From assembly GCF_002940665.1 (NCBI RefSeq), contig NZ_MIGY01000002.1, positions 62,001-126,000 of the forward strand: DNA of 64,000 nucleotides. The letters run 5' to 3'. Below are positions 43,812-50,784 of this stretch, in pieces. Origin of the DNA: Xanthomonas arboricola (lineage in GTDB: Bacteria; Pseudomonadota; Gammaproteobacteria; Xanthomonadales; Xanthomonadaceae). The notes below the pieces were generated by a model that had not been told where the DNA came from, made no database searches, and worked only from the letters and a program-made list of their open reading frames with translations. The translations under genes were made by a program, and so were the position numbers. Each line of letters starts with the position of its first letter. Within the stretch, counting starts at the first letter, position 1.

Positions 43812-44981
43812 ATGGCAAATGGAATTTCAAATTTTGGGCAATGGATGAATAATCTGAGCGTGCAGGTACTCAGTCCTTATCCGGGTGTCTCGTCGGTTGG
43901 CGACTTCGTCTTCTATCGCCAGATCATGAGTTATCTGACGAATAGAATTTCCGACTTTGAAGCGGGTCTTCTGGGGCGTTTTACGCTTTGGGTTTCGGGC
44001 ATTGCAATGATCGTGTTGACGATCTGGGTGATGATCCAGGGCTTCAATATGATCACAGGCCGTAGTCGGGAGTCGATGGCCGCATTCATCGTGACGATGT
44101 GTAAGAGCGCATTGATTGTCACGATTGCGGCTTCGATCGGGATGTCGAGTCCTTTCATCCAGAAGTTCGTCAACGACGATGTCAAGAAGGAGATCGCCTA
44201 CGCGATCACGGGCGAGAACAAGACGCCGGAAGATCAGGTAGACGAGAGCCTGGGATGGATGCAGGTCGCTCTATCCAGCATCGACGTCCTCGACGTTGTA
44301 CAAGATCCTACACTGGATTCGCAGAAATCCCGTGCGATGTGGATGGTTGGCATTGGGACTGGCGGCCCTGCCGTTGTGGCTGGTTCCATGATGCTCCTCT
44401 ACCGCATCGCGATGGCGCTGTTCGTTGGCTTTGGGCCATTGTTCATTCTTTGTCTGCTATTTGAACAAACGAAATCATTATTCCAACGGTGGCTCTTCTA
44501 TGGAATTGGAACCTTCTTCTCCATGTCCGTGCTGGCAGTCATGACATCCATTGCTTTGGACATGGTCACGAAAGTGTCCCTGGCCTTCTGGGGATCTTCG
44601 CTGCTGGGCTCCGTGTTGGGTCAGGATTTTACATCAGGTATCAGTAGCCAAGCGCTGCAGCAAGGCGGAATGGGCTTGATTTTGACGACACTAATCCTGA
44701 CTGCACCTCCAATGGCTGCGATGTTCTTCCAGGGCACGCTTGGTGCATTTACACCATATGCGGCAATGGGGGCGGCGACTGGGGCCTCTGGAGCTGCGAG
44801 CCGTCCAGGTCCGCAGGGTCAGCCGCCTGGATCTTATGGCTACTCTCCACCTACACCAGTTGATGCGGGTAGAGAGAATGTTGGTGATTCCCGAGTTAAT
44901 CTTCCAAGGTTTAGTGGTACTCCCTCCGGCGAGCTGCTCGCAGGGGCAAAGGGCGCGCACAAAGATCAAGGGATTGCATAA
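43812..44981 (+). CDS. virB6: T4SS polytopic membrane protein VirB6, intact copy
   Basis: Predicted 389-residue inner membrane protein with five to six membrane segments (about 55-80, 88-105, 180-225, 233-255, 285-310). It carries the family Trp and the GRSRESMAAFIVTMCKSAL region. From about residue 335 (ASRPGPQGQPPGSYGYS) a hydrophilic Pro/Gly-rich tail begins, which differs from the tails of the two downstream partial copies. The part 44223-44821 is repeated without indels at 47002-47600. Confidence 0.92.
   Translation: MANGISNFGQWMNNLSVQVLSPYPGVSSVGDFVFYRQIMSYLTNRISDFEAGLLGRFTLWVSGIAMIVLTIWVMIQGFNMITGRSRESMAAFIVTMCKSALIVTIAASIGMSSPFIQKFVNDDVKKEIAYAITGENKTPEDQVDESLGWMQVALSSIDVLDVVQDPTLDSQKSRAMWMVGIGTGGPAVVAGSMMLLYRIAMALFVGFGPLFILCLLFEQTKSLFQRWLFYGIGTFFSMSVLAVMTSIALDMVTKVSLAFWGSSLLGSVLGQDFTSGISSQALQQGGMGLILTTLILTAPPMAAMFFQGTLGAFTPYAAMGAATGASGAASRPGPQGQPPGSYGYSPPTPVDAGRENVGDSRVNLPRFSGTPSGELLAGAKGAHKDQGIA
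44223..44821 (+). repeat. virB6 core segment, source copy of the downstream repeats
   Basis: This stretch of virB6 recurs at 47002-47600 at a constant offset of 2779 bp with no indel. Its parts 44481-44562 and from about 44802 recur at 45595-45806, where the middle is deleted. Confidence 0.9.
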
Positions 44982-45024
44982 AATCGGCAGCTGTATAGCT
45001 GGGTACGTTTAACTGGAAATAATT

Positions 45025-45540
45025 ATGAAAAATTTAGTTGTTTCAATTCTAATTATTTTTTTTGGTAATGTCGTTTTTCTTGATGTTTCTGCACAAACTG
45101 CCTGTCCAATTGGTACAGCTGCAGGCTCAGCTATGTGTGGTCCATCGCCAAGCTCGACTGGGGTTCCCGCTGAGGAACTTCCACGGCCGCGCGCTGTCCC
45201 GAACGGCGAATGGGAGTCACGATGGGGGTCGATATCAATCGACGGCAACACAGGTAGCGTCGGTACTTCTAGTGACTTGGCTAGTAAGTCAGAAGCGGTG
45301 TCGCGTGCCAAAAATGATTGTGAGTCTGATGGTTCTAACGACTGCAAGGTGATTACTACTTATAGCAATCAGTGTGTTGCGTTGGCGTGGCCGTCGGAGA
45401 GGAATAAGAAATTCGCTACCGGCCTGAGTAACGAGAAAAATGTCGCTATAGAAAGGTCAGTGACGAATTGCGAAAAATATGGTGGGGAGTGCAGGGGGGT
45501 TTATTCGTCATGCAGCCTTCCGGTTTTTCATAGATACTAG
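45025..45540 (+). CDS. DUF4189-type secreted protein A
   Basis: Predicted 171-residue exported protein. A signal peptide (about 1-24) is followed by TACPIGTAAGSAMCGP, a Pro-rich spacer (PRPRAVPNGEWESRWGSI) and a DUF4189-like domain with Cys residues (SEAVSRAKNDCE, NDCKVITTYSNQCVAL, CEKYGGECRGVYSSC). It lies 43 bp after virB6 in the same direction. The same type of protein follows each virB6 tail copy. Its function is unknown; a periplasmic or surface role linked to the T4SS is an inference from position. Confidence 0.82.
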   Translation: MKNLVVSILIIFFGNVVFLDVSAQTACPIGTAAGSAMCGPSPSSTGVPAEELPRPRAVPNGEWESRWGSISIDGNTGSVGTSSDLASKSEAVSRAKNDCESDGSNDCKVITTYSNQCVALAWPSERNKKFATGLSNEKNVAIERSVTNCEKYGGECRGVYSSCSLPVFHRY

Positions 45541-45594
45541 GCGTACGGTGTTGTCTATTTGGGGAGCACTTAACCTTTTGGATGGAAAAATCTA

Positions 45595-45806
45595 TTCCAA
45601 CGTTGACTCTTCTATGGAATTGGAACCTTCTTTTCCATGTCCGTGCTGGCAGTCATAACATCCATTGCTTTTGACGTCCCGGGCCGCAAGGACAGCCGCC
45701 AGGATCTTATGCACCACAGGCCTATTCACCTCCCCAAATTGCCAGAGATGCTAACTCTGATGTTGTCGTAGGAATTGCCTCACCCACGAGTGTGACACGT
45801 GGATAG
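45595..45806 (+). pseudogene. virB6 remnant with alternative C-terminal tail B
   Basis: 45595-45676 matches virB6 44481-44562 with few changes; about 240 bp of virB6 are then missing. The sequence resumes at the RPGPQGQPPGSY segment and reads on in frame through a new tail (YAPQAYSPPQIARDANSD...) to a TAG at 45804-45806. It has no start and cannot make VirB6, but it keeps an open tail that differs from the tail of the intact gene. Confidence 0.85.
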
Positions 45807-45875
45807 TTGATGCCCCTCAGCAGTCGGAAGGGAAATTTGCTAATGCTCCTTTACCTGAGCGACCTGGAGGCAGGA

Positions 45876-46406
45876 ATGCATAACTCAATTTCCGCGAGAC
45901 CTGCACTTTCTTGCGCTGCGCTACTACTAATTTTGCCGATCACTGCAGCATTCGGCCAAACTGCCTGTCCGATTGGCACTGCGGCTGGTAGTGCGATGTG
46001 TGGTCCTGGGCCTTCAGATAGTCAGGGCTCTGGCTCTGACAGCTATATAACGACGCCTGCACCTAGGCCTAATGGTGAATGGCTAAAAACTTGGGGCGCG
46101 GTTGCACAGACTCCTAATGGAGATGCCGGTCTAAGTGCTGGCTTTCTTTCCAAAGTAGATGCCTCTACAGATGCACTATCTAAATGCGCTACTTGGGGTG
46201 CAGCTGAGTGTCGTGTAATAGTAACGTATAGAAATCAATGTGTTGCTTCTGTTAACCCAGTTGATGGTGGTGCAGGAGGTGCTATCGCTAATGCTTCCTC
46301 TGTGGATAATGCAATAAAGATCGCCGGTAAAAGTTGCGAAAAGTCTGGTAGGCTTTGTAAAGTAACATTCTCAGAGTGCTCGCAGCCTAAATTTAGGAGT
46401 TTTTAA
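45876..46406 (+). CDS. DUF4189-type secreted protein B
   Basis: Predicted 176-residue paralogue of protein A. It has a signal peptide (about 1-27, ITAAFGQ), the identical TACPIGTAAGSAMCGP motif, PRPNGEWLKTWGAVA and the DUF4189-like part with SKCATWGAAECRVIVTYRNQCVA and CEKSGRLCKVTFSEC. ATG 45876 with SD GGAGG (45866-45870) fits better than the open frame start at 45807. It lies 69 bp after virB6 remnant B. The domain body is diverged while the N-terminal motif is unchanged. Confidence 0.8.
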   Translation: MHNSISARPALSCAALLLILPITAAFGQTACPIGTAAGSAMCGPGPSDSQGSGSDSYITTPAPRPNGEWLKTWGAVAQTPNGDAGLSAGFLSKVDASTDALSKCATWGAAECRVIVTYRNQCVASVNPVDGGAGGAIANASSVDNAIKIAGKSCEKSGRLCKVTFSECSQPKFRSF

Positions 46407-46569
46407 TCTGAGAAAGTAATGGGCTTTTAGATTGTGTGGGTGTAGCAGGTTCAGGCGCTATATGTCAAATGACGTATCCTGCCTGTTCTAATTCTTTCGT
46501 AGAAGAATGCTAATCGTCCGCGTTAATTTTTTTGGAATTTCGTGTCATATCTATCAAAGGGGTTTGAAA

Positions 46570-46869
46570 ATGAGCGCTTTGAAGTCTTTGGTTTGGGTGC
46601 TTTTGGTTGTCGCTTCACCAGTCTACGCGGGGGACTCCTGCACTACATTGATGTGCATGTCTGGGAAACTAGCGGGCGTAAACACAGGTAAAAGTTGCGC
46701 CGAGCCTATGGCGGACTATTTTAAAATCCTCCGTTTTGATCGTCATGGCTACAGTGAAAGAAAAACAAAGAGTGCTCGTCAATCGTATCTAGACTCTTGC
46801 AGCTCCGAGACTAGCGGTGAAGGTAAACGGATCAACGAAAAATTTGGTACTATGCGCTTAGGTTTTTAA
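46570..46869 (+). CDS. TrbM/KikA-like exported protein
   Basis: Predicted 99-residue protein. A signal peptide (about 1-20, SPVYAG) is followed by DSCTTLMCMSGKLAGVNTG, a Cys and PMADYFKILRFDRHGY, the pattern of the TrbM/KikA family found in conjugative T4SS gene sets. SD GGGG at 46559-46562. It belongs to the second repeat unit. A decayed copy is present at 48000-48195. The intergenic 46407-46569 is AT-rich with no feature seen. Confidence 0.72.
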   Translation: MSALKSLVWVLLVVASPVYAGDSCTTLMCMSGKLAGVNTGKSCAEPMADYFKILRFDRHGYSERKTKSARQSYLDSCSSETSGEGKRINEKFGTMRLGF

Positions 46870-46889
46870 AAAGCTTTTATTTGGGCTTG

Positions 46890-47757
46890 GTTTCAAAAAT
46901 TGGAAGCTTGCCGCGCAATAGTGTGTAAGAGTATACCGATTGTTACGATTTCGGCTTCGATCGGAATGTCGGGTCCCTATCCGACCACGGCCGAAAACAA
47001 TACGCCGGAAGATCAGATAGACGAGAGCGTAGGATGGATGCAGGTTGCTCTATCCAGCATCGACGTCCTCGACGTTGTACAAGATCCTACACTGGATTCG
47101 CAGAAATCCCGTACGATGTGGATGGTTGGCATTGGGACTGGCGGCCCGGCCGCCGTAGCTGATTCCATGATGCTCCTCTAGTGCATCGCGATGGCGCTGT
47201 TCGTTGGCTTTGGGCCATTGTTCATTCTTTGTCTGCTATTTGAACAAACGAAATCATTATTTCAACGGTGGCTCTTCTATGGAATTGGAACCTTCTTCTC
47301 CATGTCCGTGCTGGCAGTCATGACATCCATTGCTTTGGACATGGTCACGTAAGTGTCCCTGGCCTTTTGGGAATCTCCGCTGCTGGGTTACGTGTTGGGT
47401 CAGGATTTTACATCGGGTATCACTAGCCAAGCGCTGCAGCAAGGCGGAATGGGCTTGATTTTGACGACACTAATCCTGACTGCACCTCCAATGGCTGCGA
47501 TGTTCTTCCAGGGCACGCTTGGTGCATTTGCACTATATGCGGCAATGGGGGCGGCGACTGGGGCCTCTGGAGCTGCGAGCCGTCCGGGTCCGCAGGGGTA
47601 GCCGCCAGGTTCATATGGATACATACCGCCTCAGAACGAGGTAGAGAAGTCAGCAAACCAGTCAACACTCCTCAATTCTACTAACAGTAAGAACGGGAGT
47701 TCCTTAAAGTTCTCCGACAGTACTAGCAGGTACCAGAGGCCAAGCCTCTGCGGCTAG
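46890..47757 (+). pseudogene. virB6 pseudogene with three nonsense codons and tail C
   Basis: This copy matches virB6 from about residue 90 to the tail. The first ~90 residues are missing and 15 codons are deleted in frame between 46925 and 47002. From 47002 to 47600 it is colinear with 44223-44821. Three single-base changes make stops: 47179-47181 (TAC to TAG), 47350-47352 (AAA to TAA) and 47599-47601 (CAG to TAG). No frameshift is present in this part. The frame after the last stop runs through a third tail (YIPPQNEVEKSANQSTLLN...) to TAG 47755-47757. Confidence 0.9.
47002..47600 (+). repeat. Second copy of the virB6 core segment
   Basis: Colinear with 44223-44821 at an offset of 2779 bp. 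It lies inside the virB6 pseudogene. Confidence 0.9.
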
Positions 47758-47781
47758 TATCTAAAGAATCCTACTTGCTTG

Positions 47782-48002
47782 ATGGCGGCTCTGATGAGAT
47801 TTTCTTTGGCTAAAAGAGGTGGTTTCGCTTTTATCTTTTTGGTGTGTAATTACATCTTTGATGGTGTTGCTGAAGCTCGGACTGCATGTCCAATACGAAC
47901 AGCCGCGGGTAGTGCAACATGTGGGCCAGCACCTTCGGTTTCTACTGGCTATGCTTCGAGCCAAGAAATTTCCTGCTCCTCGTGCTGTTCCCCTAGTTGG
48001 TA
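47782..48002 (+). pseudogene. Decayed DUF4189-type gene C
   Basis: The start encodes MAALMRFSLAKRGGFAFIFL, a signal peptide, then TACPIRTAAGSATCGPAP, close to proteins A and B. After about residue 58 a frameshift occurs: the expected PAPRAVP is found in another frame (from about 47970). The body of the domain is missing and the sequence runs directly into the TrbM-like remnant. Confidence 0.8.
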
Positions 48003-48195
48003 GGGGTCAATACTGGTAAAAGTTACGCTAAGCCGATGGCGGATTACTTTAAAGTAGTTCGTTTTGATCGTCACTGTTACATCGCGGGCAAAACCAAAGA
48101 GTGCTTGTCAACCGTATCCAGACTCTGCAGCTCCGAGACCAGTAGGGAAGGTAAGAGAATTAACAAAAATTGGGGCGATGCGTGTGGGTTTCTGA
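48000..48195 (+). pseudogene. Decayed TrbM-like gene
   Basis: Encodes GVNTGKSYAKPMADYFKVV and RFDRHCY, matching the intact gene at 46570 from about its residue 36. Two compensating 1-bp indels alter a stretch (KECLSTVSR in place of the normal residues), after which CSSETSREGKRIN is again in frame. The N-terminus is lost at the junction with the DUF4189 remnant. It ends just before the operator at 48226. Confidence 0.8.
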
Positions 48196-48225
48196 TCTGG
48201 AGTTTTTTAGCAAGCTGCCCGCCGA

Positions 48226-48239
48226 TGAATACGTATGCG
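48226..48239. promoter_or_regulatory. LacI-type operator upstream of the GH13 alpha-glucosidase
   Basis: TGAATACGTATGCG is nearly identical to the operators at 53678-53691 and 56022-56035. It lies about 90 bp before the ATG at 48330. A LacI-family gene is in the same cluster, so it is probably the repressor's site. Confidence 0.7.
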
Positions 48240-48329
48240 CGAGCGCCCTCATTCCGTGTTGCGCAGTTACGCTAATGCCTTTAGCAGGGCGCTTATTCTG
48301 GCGCCCGCAATGGCCCGGGAGGGGCGTAC

Positions 48330-49946
48330 ATGTCGCAGACACCATGGTGGCGCGGGGCCGTCATCTATCAGATTTATCCGCGTAGTTTTCTGGATTCCAA
48401 TGGCGACGGGGTGGGCGATCTGCCCGGCATCATCGCCAAGCTTGACTACATCGCCGGGTTGGGTGTGGATGCGATCTGGATCTCGCCGTTCTTCAAGTCG
48501 CCGATGGCCGATTTCGGCTACGACATCGCGGACTACCGTGCGGTGGATCCGCTGTTCGGGACGTTGGACGACTTCGATCGTCTGCTCGACAAGGCGCATG
48601 GCCTCGGCTTGAAGGTGATGATCGACCAAGTGTTGAGCCACACCTCGATCGCGCATGCATGGTTCCAGGAGAGCCGGCAGGACCGGACCAACGCAAAGGC
48701 GGATTGGTACGTGTGGGCCGATCCGCGCGAGGACGGGGCGCCGCCCAACAACTGGTTGTCGCTGTTCGGTGGGGTGGCATGGCAGTGGGAGCCGCGGCGC
48801 GAGCAGTATTACCTGCACAATTTCCTGGTGGATCAGCCGGACCTCAATTTCCACAACGCCGAGGTGCAACAGGCGACGCTAGATAACGTGCGCTTCTGGC
48901 TGGATCGCGGAGTGGATGGGTTCCGCCTGGATGCGATCAACTTTTGCTTCCACGATGCGCAGCTGCGCGACAATCCGGCCAAGTCGGCTGACAAGCGGGT
49001 GGGGCGCGGGTTCAGTGCCGACAATCCGTACGCGTATCAGTACCACTACTTCAACAATACGCAGCCGGAAAATCTGCCGTTTCTGGAGCGCTTGCGCGGG
49101 CTGCTGGATCTGTACCCGAATGCCGTGAGTCTTGGCGAGATCTCGTCGGAAGACTCATTGGCGACCACTGCCGAGTACACCGCTCATGGCCGCCTGCATA
49201 TGAGCTACAGCTTCGAGCTGCTGGTGCAGGACTACAGCGCGGCTTACATTCGCGAGACGGTGAGCCGGCTCGAAGCCACGATGCTGGAAGGTTGGCCGTG
49301 CTGGGCTATTTCCAACCACGATGTGGTGCGTGCAGTGACGCGCTGGGGCGGGGCCGATGCGTCGCCGGCGTTTGCGCGGATGGTGGTGGCGATGCTCTGC
49401 TCGCTGCGCGGGTCGATCTGCCTGTACCAGGGCGAGGAGCTGGGTCTGGGCGAGGCGGATGTGGCGTTCGAGGATCTGCGCGATCCGTATGGCATCACCT
49501 TCTGGCCGACCTTCAAGGGCCGCGATGGCTGCCGGACGCCGATGCCTTGGACGGATGCGTCGTCGGCAGGCTTCAGCAGCGGCAAGCCGTGGTTGCCTCT
49601 GGTTGAGGAGCATCGTGCGGCTGCGGTGAGCGTGCAGCAGGACGATCCGTTGTCCGTGCTCAGTGCGGTGCGGCAGTTCCTGGCTTGGCGCAAGGGCGAG
49701 CCTGCGTTGCGCGAGGGGGCGATCACGTTCTACGACACCGCCGAACCTGTGCTGATGTTCCGGCGCGAGCATGCCGGTCAGGTGATGTTGCTGGCATTCA
49801 ATCTGTCGGCCGACACAGCCGAGCTCGGACTGCCGGCTGGCGCGTGGAAGCCGGTCGATGTGCCCGGCGTGGAGCGCGGAGCTATCGAACATGGCCATCT
49901 GCGCCTGTCCGGGCATGCGGTGGTTTGTGCGATCGAGGGTGGTTGA
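48330..49946 (+). CDS. GH13 subfamily 23 alpha-glucosidase / alpha-glucosyl transferase
   Basis: Predicted 538-residue cytoplasmic enzyme (no signal peptide) starting MSQTPWWRGAVIYQIYPRSF. The (beta/alpha)8 barrel keeps the three catalytic residues: nucleophile D201 (GFRLDAINF), acid/base E270 (SLGEISSED) and D331 (AISNHDVVRA). Length and positions agree with the X. campestris transglucosylase XgtA as I recall it. It would hydrolyse imported maltose/maltodextrins. SD GGGAGGGG at 48318-48325. It is preceded by a LacI-type operator. Confidence 0.93.
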   Translation: MSQTPWWRGAVIYQIYPRSFLDSNGDGVGDLPGIIAKLDYIAGLGVDAIWISPFFKSPMADFGYDIADYRAVDPLFGTLDDFDRLLDKAHGLGLKVMIDQVLSHTSIAHAWFQESRQDRTNAKADWYVWADPREDGAPPNNWLSLFGGVAWQWEPRREQYYLHNFLVDQPDLNFHNAEVQQATLDNVRFWLDRGVDGFRLDAINFCFHDAQLRDNPAKSADKRVGRGFSADNPYAYQYHYFNNTQPENLPFLERLRGLLDLYPNAVSLGEISSEDSLATTAEYTAHGRLHMSYSFELLVQDYSAAYIRETVSRLEATMLEGWPCWAISNHDVVRAVTRWGGADASPAFARMVVAMLCSLRGSICLYQGEELGLGEADVAFEDLRDPYGITFWPTFKGRDGCRTPMPWTDASSAGFSSGKPWLPLVEEHRAAAVSVQQDDPLSVLSAVRQFLAWRKGEPALREGAITFYDTAEPVLMFRREHAGQVMLLAFNLSADTAELGLPAGAWKPVDVPGVERGAIEHGHLRLSGHAVVCAIEGG

Positions 49947-49994
49947 CGGTGTGTCGCGCCAGCTAACTGTCGGTGCGTGATTGTCTGGAACGCA

Positions 49995-50031
49995 GCGAGG
50001 CATTCCTTGGGGGAAGTGCCTCGCTTTTTTT
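49995..50031 (+). terminator. Terminator of the GH13 alpha-glucosidase gene
   Basis: An 8-bp stem (49995-50002 with 50017-50024), a 14-nt loop, and a run of seven Ts. Confidence 0.8.
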
Positions 50032-50410
50032 GTAGTTGACGGCTGCTTGGTTCGCCAAGCATTTACAGCGTTACGCCAGCTTTGCGGTTGTTCCCCGTCG
50101 ATGAAGTCCTTGCTCTCTGGATGAGGCAGGGTGTGCTGTTTTCCATGCCAGTCGGGGTGTTTTGACCGGAAGGCCGCACATGGATTGCGCTTGACTGCGA
50201 GGACGTCAGCGTTACCGGCGGCCTTGTAGCAGCGGCTTGGATTCGTGTTGATGCAGGAAGGCGCTGATGGTGCCGCGATTGGAGACGTTCCGGTGCTACA
50301 AGCGAATGCTTTGCGCAGGGGAGTGCCGATGCGCAAGGGTTGCGTGATTGGCGCTTGATCCTGTGCGCTTTTGCAGAGGGCTATGCTAGCTCGGATTCTG
50401 AAAATTTTTG

Positions 50411-50459
50411 GATCAAAAGAAAACCCGCCGGTATCACGTCGGCGGGTTTTCTTTTGATC
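50411..50459. terminator. Long perfect inverted repeat, probable bidirectional terminator
   Basis: Perfect 20-bp arms (50411-50430 and 50440-50459) with a 9-nt loop. The arms contain A-rich and T-rich runs (AAAAGAAAA / TTTTCTTTT) beside a GC-rich core, the layout of a terminator usable from both sides. Confidence 0.8.
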
Positions 50460-50581
50460 GACTTTGTCGCTTTGATCAGGAGAGTATTCGGTTCTTCTAG
50501 TTAGAAGCCGCATCTTGAGTGATCTCTCATGGAGCCGATAGAGCAGAGCTGGCTGCTTACTGATGCGCGTTGCGCTTGTGC

Positions 50582-50622
50582 CGTACCCTCACCCCAACCC
50601 CTCTCCCGGCGGGAGGGGGCTT
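50582..50622. repeat. Dispersed genus-type repeat, copy 2
   Basis: The 27 bp at 50582-50608 are identical to 9489-9515. The following GGGAGGGGG can pair with the pyrimidine run. It lies downstream of the TonB receptor gene. Confidence 0.7.
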
Positions 50623-50705
50623 TGGTGTCCCGGTGGAGAGGGCTGGCGCCAGGGCCGGCCAGCCTGGTGATGCGCCGGTTGTCACGTAGGAAACGTAACC
50701 ACCGT

Positions 50706-50759
50706 TAGCGATGTGGCCACGGGTAACGATGTAGCCACAGATAACGATGTAGCCATCAG
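50706..50759. repeat. Three tandem 18-bp repeats
   Basis: Units at 50706-50723, 50724-50741 and 50742-50759 share TA-CGATGT-GCCA. They lie 26 bp beyond the end of the TonB receptor gene, in its presumed 3' untranslated region. Confidence 0.75.
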
Positions 50760-50784
50760 CGCATTGTTTGCAGTTCACAGCTCA

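Larger units (their letters stand above)
49947..50784. other. 838-bp intergenic region with terminators and repeats
   Basis: No credible gene. It holds a terminator (49995-50031), a long perfect inverted repeat (50411-50459), the dispersed repeat copy 2 (50582-50622) and three 18-bp tandem repeats (50706-50759). The stretch 50040-50400 shows nothing recognisable. A 73-codon frame on the minus strand (50557-50778) arises mostly from the repeats. Confidence 0.6.

Noticed and set aside
31801..48195. T4SS effector with XVIPCD or its immunity protein
   Set aside because: No such C-terminal domain was recognised; the DUF4189 and TrbM-like proteins do not fit the effector pattern.
31199..48225. Integrative element with att sites at tRNA-Val
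   Set aside because: No integrase and no repeat of the tRNA 3' end at the right border were found, so only an accessory region is claimed.
50557..50778. 73-codon minus-strand frame with a repeating GYIV pattern
   Set aside because: The pattern comes from the 18-bp tandem repeats and the rest is the dispersed repeat; no SD or homology seen.
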